Source of the DNA: JAOUJD01 sp963841815
GTDB lineage: Bacteria > Pseudomonadota > Gammaproteobacteria > Burkholderiales > Burkholderiaceae_F
Length of the DNA stretch: 64,000 nucleotides
Reading direction: 5' to 3'
Assembly (NCBI GenBank): GCA_963841815.1
Contig: CAWJEE010000016.1
Span: 1-64,000 of the forward strand
Of the stretch, positions 9,239 to 17,556 are shown piece after piece. The notes under the pieces are model-generated. The model was not told the origin of the DNA. It was given only the letters and a program-made list of their open reading frames with translations, and ran no database searches. The translations under genes and the position numbers were made by a program. How positions within the stretch are numbered: the stretch's first letter is position 1; every line of letters starts with the position of its first letter.

Positions 9239-9261
9239 CGCAGGGCGACTGCGCGCATCGA

Positions 9262-9287
9262 GGGGCGCCGCGGCGCCCCTTCTTCTT
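9262..9287 (+). terminator. Rho-independent terminator after the Tim44-domain gene
   Basis: Inverted repeat GGGGCGCC/GGCGCCCC with a GC spacer, followed by TTCTTCTT. It separates ubiE-Tim44 from ubiJ-ubiB. Confidence 0.75.
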
Positions 9288-9293
9288 GCCCTC

Positions 9294-9299
9294 TACACT
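9294..9299 (+). promoter_or_regulatory. Putative -10 box giving a leaderless ubiJ transcript
   Basis: TACACT lies exactly 12 bases before the ubiJ ATG at 9306, just after a terminator. No SD is present, so transcription may start at the initiation codon. Confidence 0.45.
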
Positions 9300-9305
9300 T
9301 CGCGC

Positions 9306-9890
9306 ATGATCGACCGACTGCTCAACCAGGCGGCGGTGGCCGTGCTGAACCGCATGCTCGGGCGCGAAGCGTGGGCGCGCGAAAAGCTGGCGCCGTTCGC
9401 CGGGCGTGTCGTGCGCTTCGAGGCCCCGCCCTTCTCGTTGCAGTGGGCGGTGGCGGAGGGCGGCACGCTGACCGCGCACGACGACGGCGACCCCGCCGTC
9501 ACGATCGGCCTTGCGCTGTCGTCGCTGCCGTTCGCGTTGCTCGACCCGCAGGCCGCCACGCGGGACGTTCGCCTGCAGGGCGACGCGGAGTTCGCGCAGG
9601 CGCTGTCGTTCGTCCTGCAGAACCTGCGGCCGGAGCCGGAGGAAGAGCTGTCGCGCTTCGTCGGCGACGCCGCGGCGATGCGCATCGTCGGCCTGGTTCG
9701 TCTCAGCGCCTCCCACTGGCGCGAACTGGCCGAGCGGATGCTCGACAACACGGCCAACTACATCGTCACCGAAAACCCGATGGTGGTCGGACGCGACGAG
9801 GTCGCCGCCTTCGTGGGCGATGTCACGCGCCTGCGCGACGACGTGGCGCGCCTCGAGAAGCGCATCGACCTCGCCGCCCGCGCCGCCTGA
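9306..9890 (+). CDS. ubiJ: UbiJ, SCP2-domain accessory factor of ubiquinone biosynthesis
   Basis: A 194-residue protein. It has an SCP2-type lipid-binding domain (FSLQWAVAEGGTLTAHDDGD, VRLQGDAEFAQALSFVLQ) and a C-terminal helical tail (VTRLRDDVARLEKRIDLAA). In E. coli, UbiJ and UbiK assist the aerobic Ubi complex by presenting polyprenyl intermediates. The position between ubiE and ubiB is the classic one. A short 34-base gap leads to ubiB, which has its own -10-like box. Confidence 0.9.
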   Translation: MIDRLLNQAAVAVLNRMLGREAWAREKLAPFAGRVVRFEAPPFSLQWAVAEGGTLTAHDDGDPAVTIGLALSSLPFALLDPQAATRDVRLQGDAEFAQALSFVLQNLRPEPEEELSRFVGDAAAMRIVGLVRLSASHWRELAERMLDNTANYIVTENPMVVGRDEVAAFVGDVTRLRDDVARLEKRIDLAARAA

Positions 9891-9910
9891 GCGGCCGCGT
9901 CAGCCGGACC

Positions 9911-9916
9911 TACAAT
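9911..9916 (+). promoter_or_regulatory. Putative -10 box just upstream of ubiB
   Basis: TACAAT begins 14 bases before the ubiB ATG, which would leave a leader of about two bases. No SD is seen before this ATG. Confidence 0.4.
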
Positions 9917-9924
9917 CGCCGGCC

Positions 9925-11475
9925 ATGCGCGTCTTCCGGCTGCTCCGCATCCTGTCCGTCGTCTGGCGCTACCGCCTCGACGAAATCGCCGTCGCGAGCC
10001 TGCGCAGCCCGACGCTCGTGCGCATCGTCGCCTGGACGACCGGTCGCGGTCCGCGCGAGTCGCGCGCCGTGCGCCTGCGGCGCGCGCTGGAGGATCTCGG
10101 TCCGATCTTCGTCAAGTTCGGCCAGGTTCTGTCGACCCGGCGCGACCTGCTGCCGGCCGACGTCGCGGAGGAACTCGCGAAGCTGCAGGACCGCGTCCCG
10201 CCGTTCCCGTCCGACGTGGCCGTCCGCGAGATCGAGCGCGGGCTGGGGCGGCCGCTCGCCGACGTCTTCACGGACTTCGAGCGCGAGCCGGTGGCGTCGG
10301 CGTCGATCGCGCAGGTGCACTTCGCCGTCCTCAGGGACGGGCCGCACGCGGGCAAGGAGGTCGCGGTCAAGGTCCTGCGGCCCGACATGCTGGGCGCCAT
10401 CGACAAGGACCTGGCGCTGCTCGAGACCGGCGCGCTGCTGGTCGAACGGCTGTGGCGCGACGGCAAGCGCCTGCGTCCGCGCGACGTCGTAGCCGAATTC
10501 GACAAGTACCTGCACGACGAGCTGGACATGATGCGCGAGGCGGCCAACGCCTCGCAGCTGCGCCGCAACTTCGCGGGCTCGCCGCTGCTCGTGGTGCCGG
10601 AGATGTACTTCGACTACTGCGCCGACAACGTGCTGGTGATGGAGCGGATGCACGGCATCCCAATCAGCCAGATCGAGCGCCTGAAGGAAGCGGGCATCGA
10701 CATCAAGAAGCTGTCGCGCGACGGCGTCACGCTCTTCTTCACGCAGGTGTTCGACCACGCGTTCTTCCACGCCGACATGCATCCGGGCAACATCCTCGTC
10801 GGCGTGAACGGCGACCAGTTCAACAAGTACATCGGGCTCGACTACGGCATCGTCGGCACGCTGACCGAGAGCGACAAGAACTACCTCGCGCAGAACTTCC
10901 TGGCGTTCTTCCGTCGCGACTACAAGCGCGTCGCGGAGCTGCACGTCGAGTCCGGCTGGGTTCCCGAAGGAACGCGCGTCGACGAACTCGAGAACGCGGT
11001 GCGCGCGGTGCTCGAACCCGTGTTCGACAAGCCGCTGAAGGACATCTCGCTCGGCCTCGTGCTGCTGCGGCTGTTCCAGGCCTCGCGGCGCTTCAACATC
11101 GGGGTCCAGCCGCAGCTCGTCCTGCTGCAGAAGACGCTGCTGAACGTCGAGGGCCTCGGGCGCCAGCTCGATCCCGACCTCGACCTGTGGAAGACGGCAA
11201 AGCCCTTCCTCGAGCGCTGGATGGAGCAGCAGGTCGGCTGGAGCGGCATGGAAGCCCGCATCAAGCGCGAAGCCATGCAGTGGACGTTCCTGCTGCCTCA
11301 GCTCCCGCGGCTGGTGCACGGCGCCCTCACGCGCCACCAGGATGCCGATCGCCTGATCGACGAAGTCCGCGCGCTGCGGCGCGAGCAGCGTCTGACCAAT
11401 CGCTGGTATGCGGTGGCCACGGTTCTGCTGCTGATCGTCGTGGGCATCGCCGGCTGGGCGGTGTGGCGCGTCTGA
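9925..11475 (+). CDS. ubiB: UbiB, ABC1/ADCK-family atypical kinase of ubiquinone biosynthesis
   Basis: A 516-residue membrane-associated protein-kinase-like ATPase needed for aerobic ubiquinone synthesis. The family KxGQ motif reads FVKFGQVLSTRRDLLP (about 63-78). An Ala-rich nucleotide loop (VASASIAQVHFA) follows, then EVAVKVLRP, the catalytic-loop region HADMHPGNILV, and GLDYGIVG in place of DFG. C-terminal membrane helices are visible (YAVATVLLLIVVGIAGWAVW). The start at 9925 gives the usual MRVFRLLRI N-terminus. The frame is intact. Confidence 0.96.
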   Translation: MRVFRLLRILSVVWRYRLDEIAVASLRSPTLVRIVAWTTGRGPRESRAVRLRRALEDLGPIFVKFGQVLSTRRDLLPADVAEELAKLQDRVPPFPSDVAVREIERGLGRPLADVFTDFEREPVASASIAQVHFAVLRDGPHAGKEVAVKVLRPDMLGAIDKDLALLETGALLVERLWRDGKRLRPRDVVAEFDKYLHDELDMMREAANASQLRRNFAGSPLLVVPEMYFDYCADNVLVMERMHGIPISQIERLKEAGIDIKKLSRDGVTLFFTQVFDHAFFHADMHPGNILVGVNGDQFNKYIGLDYGIVGTLTESDKNYLAQNFLAFFRRDYKRVAELHVESGWVPEGTRVDELENAVRAVLEPVFDKPLKDISLGLVLLRLFQASRRFNIGVQPQLVLLQKTLLNVEGLGRQLDPDLDLWKTAKPFLERWMEQQVGWSGMEARIKREAMQWTFLLPQLPRLVHGALTRHQDADRLIDEVRALRREQRLTNRWYAVATVLLLIVVGIAGWAVWRV

Positions 11476-11590
11476 GCCACTGGCCCGCGCCTTGTCGAAG
11501 GCCGATTCGACACTCCCTTTCGTTGCTCATATCCTTGAACGCGGCCACCCGCCCTGCTCCAAGGCTCCACTCTCACTCCGGACACGAACG

Positions 11591-13585
11591 ATGAAACGCA
11601 ATCCGATCCTCGCACTCGCGCTCGCGGGACTTCTCTCGGCCTGCGGCGGCGGAGGTGACAGCGCCCCACCCCCGCCGGCAACCGGGTGCACGGCGGCTTC
11701 ATTCCAGGTTTCCGCTGATTCCACGGTGACGGTGGGCAAGGCCGGCGGCGCGACGGTCGCATCGTTCTGTGGCGCGCTGACGAGCGTTTCCTGGCGGCAG
11801 ACCCAGGGCCCGGCCCTGACGCTGATTTCGGCGCTGACGCAGGCGATCAGCTTCGAACCCGTGCTCGCCGGCGCCTACGGCTTCACCGTCGACTTCCGCG
11901 ATCCAAACGGCACGCCGCGCAGCCTGTCGGTGACGGTCAACGCGGAGCTGCCGACCACCCCGGTCGGCGTGCTCGTGCGCGCGGACCAGGCCGTTCGCGA
12001 AGGCGGCAAGGCGTCGGTGCGCGCGTGGCCGACGGCCGCGGCCGGCGGAACGATCACCTGGACCCAAGTTGCAGGTCCCACGGTCGCGCTGGATGCCAGC
12101 GATCCGAACCGCGTGCTGTTCACCGCTCCGGCCGTGAACGTCGACACCCTCATCGTGCTCCGCGCCACCCGGCAGCTCGCCGGCGGCGGGACCGACAGCG
12201 ACGACGTCCGCGTGCTGGTCGAGAACCACGAGCAGGCGCCCTCCGACCCGTCGAACACCGGCCCGTACGTCTTCAGCGACACGCACGTTTCGCGCGCGTA
12301 TCCGTACCGCGCGGCCGGACCCTTCGCCGCGGCCCTGGTCGCGTGCACCTACGAAGCGAACCTGCAGTACTTCGGCGCCGGCGCGAACATGTGTCCGCTG
12401 TCGACGCTTCCCTTCCTGCACCAGACCACCGGCGGCGCCGTCCCGACGGTCAGCCAGATCATGGATCGCGTGGTGGTGTCCCACGACTGGATGGGCGAAG
12501 TGTTCGAGCAGTTCCTGGCCACGCAGGCGAACGACGACCTCAAGCGCCTGTTCAACGGCGTGACGGCAATCGTGATCGGCGCGCACGTGCGTCCCAGCTT
12601 CTATTACGCGCTGACCGGCGCGATCTACCTGGATGCCGACAACTTCTGGCTGACGGCCGAGCAGCGCGACGTCATCGACGAAACGCCGGACTTCCGCTCG
12701 GACTTCGACCGCGAGCTCAACTACTCCGGCGTGTGGCGGTACACGCAGAACAACCTGAGCATCTTCGTGAACTTCCCGGCGACCTCGCGCATCGCCAGGA
12801 CGCAGAGCTACCTGCTCGCCGAAGCGGGCTGGCTGCTGTACCACGAGCTCGCGCACGCGTCGGACTTCCTGCCGCCGAGCGAGCGGTCGCGCCTGAGCGA
12901 CAACCTGAGCCTGACCGCCTGGGGATTCATCGAGCCGCTGTTCAGCTCCGGGCGGCTGCCGTCGGCGGTCCTCGGCAGGACATCCCCGCTTCAATCCGCC
13001 GAGATGTCTGCGCTGGCGCAGGTCAAGTTCTTCGGTGCGACTCCCACGGCCGTCCAGAAGTTGTACACGCCGCTCCAGGTCGCGTCGTTCTTCGCGCCGG
13101 ACGGCGCGACCGACGAGTACAACTACGCGACGATCCGCGAAGACCTCGCGATGCTGTTCGAGGAATTCATGATGTTCCGGAACAGCCCCGACCCCGCGGC
13201 ACGCTGGCGCCGGGACGTCGCCATCACCGACAAGATCACCGATGCGACCACCAGCGCGTCGCTGATCGTGCGCTGGGGCCAGCGCGGGCGCATCGGCGAC
13301 GCTCGCGTACGGCCGCGCGCGCAGCTTGTCGTCGGAGCGCTGGCGCCGTGGGTGCCGCCGGCGGAATTGCTGAACCTGCCGCCGCCGATCCAGATGCGAC
13401 CCGGGGAGAGCTGGGCCGCGAACCTCGTGGTGCCCGCACCGCCGTCGTCCGATCTGGCGAGCATGCAGGCCATCCGGTCCCCGTTCGATCCTGAAGGCGA
13501 TCGCGCGCTGCTGACGCGCGGCCTCGGCAGTCACCGCGACCACTGGACGCCGAACGAGCGCTGGCTGAAGCGAGTCGGTCGCTGA
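11591..13585 (+). CDS. Large lipoprotein with two PKD-like domains and an HExxH metalloprotease-like region
   Basis: A 664-residue secreted lipoprotein: signal peptide, then lipobox LLSAC with Cys18. Two Ig/PKD-like beta domains follow at about 35-115 and 125-212 (the second contains TWTQVAGPTVALDASDPNRV). The C-terminal half includes HELAH at residues 418-422, a zincin HExxH motif, and acidic residues downstream in EDLAMLFEEF that could give the third zinc ligand. No family was recognised with confidence. The ATG at 11591 was chosen over upstream in-frame starts because it places the signal peptide at the N-terminus. Proteolytic function is inference from the motif. Confidence 0.8.
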   Translation: MKRNPILALALAGLLSACGGGGDSAPPPPATGCTAASFQVSADSTVTVGKAGGATVASFCGALTSVSWRQTQGPALTLISALTQAISFEPVLAGAYGFTVDFRDPNGTPRSLSVTVNAELPTTPVGVLVRADQAVREGGKASVRAWPTAAAGGTITWTQVAGPTVALDASDPNRVLFTAPAVNVDTLIVLRATRQLAGGGTDSDDVRVLVENHEQAPSDPSNTGPYVFSDTHVSRAYPYRAAGPFAAALVACTYEANLQYFGAGANMCPLSTLPFLHQTTGGAVPTVSQIMDRVVVSHDWMGEVFEQFLATQANDDLKRLFNGVTAIVIGAHVRPSFYYALTGAIYLDADNFWLTAEQRDVIDETPDFRSDFDRELNYSGVWRYTQNNLSIFVNFPATSRIARTQSYLLAEAGWLLYHELAHASDFLPPSERSRLSDNLSLTAWGFIEPLFSSGRLPSAVLGRTSPLQSAEMSALAQVKFFGATPTAVQKLYTPLQVASFFAPDGATDEYNYATIREDLAMLFEEFMMFRNSPDPAARWRRDVAITDKITDATTSASLIVRWGQRGRIGDARVRPRAQLVVGALAPWVPPAELLNLPPPIQMRPGESWAANLVVPAPPSSDLASMQAIRSPFDPEGDRALLTRGLGSHRDHWTPNERWLKRVGR

Positions 13586-13769
13586 GCTTCGCGTGGCCGT
13601 GGCCCGCGCGCGCGAGGGGCCGGCGGGGCGGTTGCCTCCGGTGTTCACCCGGCGCGAGCGCTGGATGACCTGGCAGCGGCGGGACACGGCGGCCGACGCC
13701 GCGAAACCGCCGGACGTTGCTTCATAATTCGCGCCAATTTTCGCGTGCCGCCAACCGGGCGGAGCTGAC

Positions 13770-15230
13770 ATGACGCTGATCGCCTTCGTCGTCCTTTACC
13801 TGCTCGCGTCGATCGCCATCGGCCTGTACGCGGCCACGCGAGTGAAGAACACGTCGGACTACGCGGTCGCGGGGCGGTCACTGCCCCTTGCCGTGATCAT
13901 CGCGACGACGTTCGCGACGTGGTTCGGTTCCGAGACGGTGCTCGGCATCCCGAGCAAGTTCATCGAGGGCGGGCTCCAGAAGACGGTCGAGGATCCGATC
14001 GGCGCCGGAATGTGCCTGGTGCTCGTCGGCATGTTCTTCGCGCGCAAGCTCTACAAGATGGACCTGCTCACCATCGGCGACTTCTACCGGAAGCGCTATG
14101 GCAAGGGCGTGGAGATCTTCAGCTCGGTCGTGATCCTGGTCTCCTATCTCGGCTGGGTCGCCGCGCAGATCACCGCGCTCGGGCTCGTGTTCAACCTGCT
14201 GTCGGTCGGCGCCATCAGCGTGGCGACGGGCATGGTGATCGGCACCCTGGTCGTGCTCGTCTACACGCTGTTCGGCGGCATGTGGTCGGTGGCGCTGACC
14301 GACTTCTTCCAGATGATCATCATCGTCGTCGGGCTGACGCTGATCGCCGTCTTCGCCGCCGGTCACGCGGGCGGCGTCGGCAAGGTGGTCGAGTACGCAC
14401 AGTCGCGGGATCTCTTCCAGTTCTTCCCCGACGGCGGGCTGCACGGCTGGCTGTTCTGGCTGGGCGCGGCGATCACCATCATGATCGGCTCGATCCCGCA
14501 GCAGGACGTCTTCCAGCGCGTGATGTCGGCCAAGAGCGCCGACATCGCCGTGAAGGGCCCGATCATCGGCGGCATTTCGTACATGCTGTTCGCCGGAGTG
14601 CCGATGTTCATCGGGCTGTCGGCGTTCCTGATCATGCCGGACGCCGCCAGCTCGCTGCTGAAGGAGGACTCGCAGAAGATCCTGCCGACGCTGGTGATGG
14701 AGCACATGCCGGTGTGGCTGCAGGTGTTCTTCTTCGGCGCGCTGCTGTCCGCCATCATGTCGACCGCCTCGGCGACGCTGCTGGCGCCGTCGACCACGTT
14801 CGTCGAGAACGTGCTGAAGAACTTCGTGAAGCTGAGCGACCACCAGGCGCTGCGCTACATGCGCGTGACGGTCGTCGTCTTCACCGGCTGCGTCCTCGCC
14901 TATTCGATCATCATGGAAGGCACGCCGATCTACGAACTGGTGTCCAAGGCCTACCAGTTCCCCGTGGTCGGCGCGTTCTGGCCGCTGGTGTGCGGGCTGT
15001 ACTGGAAGCGATCGACGCGCCAGGGCGCGATCTGGTCGATCGTGCTCGGCATGAGCACGTGGGCGCTGCTCGACTTCACGCCGCTCGGCGAGGTCTTCCC
15101 TTCGGTGCTCGGAGGGTTCCTGCTGGGAGCTGTCGGCATGTTCGTCGGCTCGCTGGTGCCGACGGCGGGCAACCACGCCTACCGCGCCCACACCGCGCGG
15201 CACGGCGAGCACTCGCACGCGCATCGCTGA
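13770..15230 (+). CDS. Sodium:solute symporter family protein
   Basis: A 486-residue integral membrane protein of the SSS family (SLC5-like). It has about 13 hydrophobic segments starting with LIAFVVLYLLASIAIGLYAA. The family region DYAVAGRSLPLAVIIATTFA and the GSIPQQDVFQRVMSAKS segment support the call. The substrate cannot be told; organic acids, amino acids or sugars are all possible. The C-terminus is His-rich (HTARHGEHSHAHR). The SD GGAG precedes the ATG. It is single and is convergent with the next gene. Confidence 0.9.
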   Translation: MTLIAFVVLYLLASIAIGLYAATRVKNTSDYAVAGRSLPLAVIIATTFATWFGSETVLGIPSKFIEGGLQKTVEDPIGAGMCLVLVGMFFARKLYKMDLLTIGDFYRKRYGKGVEIFSSVVILVSYLGWVAAQITALGLVFNLLSVGAISVATGMVIGTLVVLVYTLFGGMWSVALTDFFQMIIIVVGLTLIAVFAAGHAGGVGKVVEYAQSRDLFQFFPDGGLHGWLFWLGAAITIMIGSIPQQDVFQRVMSAKSADIAVKGPIIGGISYMLFAGVPMFIGLSAFLIMPDAASSLLKEDSQKILPTLVMEHMPVWLQVFFFGALLSAIMSTASATLLAPSTTFVENVLKNFVKLSDHQALRYMRVTVVVFTGCVLAYSIIMEGTPIYELVSKAYQFPVVGAFWPLVCGLYWKRSTRQGAIWSIVLGMSTWALLDFTPLGEVFPSVLGGFLLGAVGMFVGSLVPTAGNHAYRAHTARHGEHSHAHR

Positions 15231-15260
15231 TCCGCCCTGCGGGCGAACGCAATCCCACGG

Positions 15261-16184
15261 TCAGCCGGGGCCGCCCCGCTGGGCGAGCTGGACGAACTCG
15301 GTCTCGAAGCCCGAGAGCTTGCGATCGAGGTGGGCACGCTGCTCGAGGGACGCGCTGTTGACGAGTTGCGCGATCAGCCGCGTGTTGTCGCGGCGGAACG
15401 CCTCGGCCCGTGCGCGCTGGTCGGCGTTCGACGGTCGGGCCAGTTCGTGGAAGTAGGCGCGGAACCAGTTCGCCGCAACCTCCTGTGCCGGACGCTCCGC
15501 CTGGATCCGGCGCAGCATCGCGACGAGATCCTTCGTCCGCCGCTCGCGTGCCTCGATCCAGTACAGCGAATCGACGGGCCGGCTGGCGAGCGAGGCGCGG
15601 ACGAGCTGCACCTGCTGGTCGTTGACCTTGCCGAGCCAGTACTCGGCGCGCTCGGCGTACTTCTTCGCGCGCGCGTCCAGTGCCTGCTGGACCTCTTGCG
15701 CCGACTGCTTGCGCGCCTTGATGTTGTCGTCGACGAGCTTGCGTTCGACCTGGTCGATCTGGGGCGGGGTCAGGGTCAGGGCCAGGGCGGCTGCGTCCGG
15801 GGCGGCGCGTTCGCCGAGCGCGGCCATGCGCGCGTTCAGGGCCTCGTTGAACGCGAGGACTTCCGCGGGCGTGACGACGTTGCCGTCGAGACGGCCGCGG
15901 GCGCTCTGGATGAATGCCGCGTAATCCTTCAGCTGCGTCGCGCGGTGCCAGTCCATCAATGAGGCAACGCGCCGGCGCACCATCTGCTCCTGCTCGTCGG
16001 TCAGCGTCACATAGCGGTCGAGCGAGTACAGCAGCAGCGTGTCGGCGTTGTTGTAGCCCAGCTTGATGGTGCTGCAAGCGGCGATAAGCAGGGCAAACAG
16101 GCCCAACGCCAGAAGGCGCGAACCGCTGCCGAGCGAGGGCGGTGACTTAGAATCGAAGCGCAATCGAGGACCTCCGCGCGCCAT
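15261..16184 (-). CDS. DUF6279-type lipoprotein
   Basis: Secreted lipoprotein of about 300 residues. The signal peptide LLALGLFALLIAACS includes a lipobox. The mature part starts IKLGYNNADTLLLYSLDRY, the hallmark of the DUF6279 family, followed by long helices rich in Arg, Gln and Glu (PPQIDQVERKLVDDNIKAR and so on). Function is unknown. The start is uncertain: ATG at 16184 overlaps the divergent glmU ATG, and a TTG at 16163 would give a more compact signal peptide. The two genes share a very short divergent promoter zone. Confidence 0.82.
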   Translation of the reverse strand: MARGGPRLRFDSKSPPSLGSGSRLLALGLFALLIAACSTIKLGYNNADTLLLYSLDRYVTLTDEQEQMVRRRVASLMDWHRATQLKDYAAFIQSARGRLDGNVVTPAEVLAFNEALNARMAALGERAAPDAAALALTLTPPQIDQVERKLVDDNIKARKQSAQEVQQALDARAKKYAERAEYWLGKVNDQQVQLVRASLASRPVDSLYWIEARERRTKDLVAMLRRIQAERPAQEVAANWFRAYFHELARPSNADQRARAEAFRRDNTRLIAQLVNSASLEQRAHLDRKLSGFETEFVQLAQRGGPG

Positions 16185-17553
16185 GAACATCGTGATACTC
16201 GCCGCCGGGCAGGGCAAGCGCATGCGCTCGTCGCTGCCGAAGGTGCTGCACCCCGTGGCTGGGCGGCCGATGTTAGCGCACGTCATCGCCGCCGCCCGGC
16301 AGGCCTGCACCGACGTGGCCAACATCACGGTCGTGATCGGACACGGTGCTGCCGCCGTTCGAGAAGCATTCCCCGGGGAACCCGGCCTCCACTTCGTGCT
16401 GCAGGAGCCCCAACTGGGCACCGGTCACGCGGTCATGCAGGCCGTGCCGCATTTGGACAGCTCGACCTCGACTTTGGTTCTCTACGGGGACGTGCCGCTG
16501 ATCACTTCGGCGACGCTGCGCCGGCTGCTCGACGCGGCCGACCGCTCCGTCGGCGTGCTGACGGTGCGCCTCGCGGACCCGACCGGTTACGGCCGCATCG
16601 TGCGCAACGAGCGTGGCGACGTGGTCCGCATCGTCGAGCAGAAGGACGCGTCGCCCGCGGAGCGTGCGATCGACGAGGTGAACACCGGCATCGTCGTCGT
16701 GCCGACCGTGCAGTTGAAGGCGTGGCTCGGGACGCTGTCGAAAGACAACGCGCAGGGCGAGTACTACCTGACGGACGTGATCGCGCGCGCCGTGCAGGAC
16801 GGCGTGCGGGTGGTCGGCGTCGACAGTGCCGACGTCGACGAGACGCTCGGCGTGAACAGCAAGGATCAACTCGCCATGGCGGAACGCATCGCGCAGCGGC
16901 GCGCGGCGCAGGCGCTGATGGACGCCGGCGTGACGCTCGCCGATCCCGCGCGCATCGACGTGCGCGGCGAATTGGTCACCGGCACCGACGTTTCGATCGA
17001 CATTGGCTGCATCTTCGAGGGCCGCGTCGAGCTCGCCGACGGCGTCCGGATCGGCGCCTACTGCGTGCTGCGCAACTGTTCGTTCGGTGCCGGCACCGAG
17101 CTGTTGCCGTTCACGTATGTCGAGGACTCTTCCGTCGGGGCGGGCGCCCGCCTGGGCCCGTTCTCCCGGCTGCGGCCCGGCAACACGCTGGACGACCAGG
17201 TGCACATCGGCAACTTCGTGGAGATCAAGGCGAGCACGATCGGGCGCGGCTCGAAGGCGAACCACCTGTCGTATGTCGGCGACTCCATCGTGGGCCGCGA
17301 CGTCAACGTCGGCGCCGGCACGATCACCGCGAACTACGACGGCGCGAACAAGCACAAGACCATCATCGGCGACGGCGCCTCGATCGGCTCGAACGCCGTC
17401 TTGGTGGCGCCGGTCACCATCGGGGCCGGAGCGACCGTCGGCGGCGGGTCGACGATCGCCAAGGACGCGCCCCCGGGCAAGCTGACGGTGGCGCGCGCGC
17501 GGCAGGTGACGCTCGATCACTGGCAGCGTCCCGTCAAACAGAAGAAAGGCTGA
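16183..17553 (+). CDS. glmU: Bifunctional UDP-N-acetylglucosamine diphosphorylase / glucosamine-1-phosphate N-acetyltransferase
   Basis: Makes UDP-GlcNAc from glucosamine-1-phosphate for peptidoglycan and LPS. It has 456 residues. The N-terminal uridyltransferase domain has LAAGQGKRMRSSLPKVLH (6-23), LYGDVPLI and GEYYLTDVI. The C-terminal left-handed beta-helix acetyltransferase domain has hexapeptide repeats and NYDGANKHKT with the catalytic-site histidine region. It is followed three bases later by glmS, so the last two cytoplasmic steps of amino-sugar supply are one operon. Confidence 0.97.
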   Translation: MNIVILAAGQGKRMRSSLPKVLHPVAGRPMLAHVIAAARQACTDVANITVVIGHGAAAVREAFPGEPGLHFVLQEPQLGTGHAVMQAVPHLDSSTSTLVLYGDVPLITSATLRRLLDAADRSVGVLTVRLADPTGYGRIVRNERGDVVRIVEQKDASPAERAIDEVNTGIVVVPTVQLKAWLGTLSKDNAQGEYYLTDVIARAVQDGVRVVGVDSADVDETLGVNSKDQLAMAERIAQRRAAQALMDAGVTLADPARIDVRGELVTGTDVSIDIGCIFEGRVELADGVRIGAYCVLRNCSFGAGTELLPFTYVEDSSVGAGARLGPFSRLRPGNTLDDQVHIGNFVEIKASTIGRGSKANHLSYVGDSIVGRDVNVGAGTITANYDGANKHKTIIGDGASIGSNAVLVAPVTIGAGATVGGGSTIAKDAPPGKLTVARARQVTLDHWQRPVKQKKG

Positions 17554-17556
17554 CCC

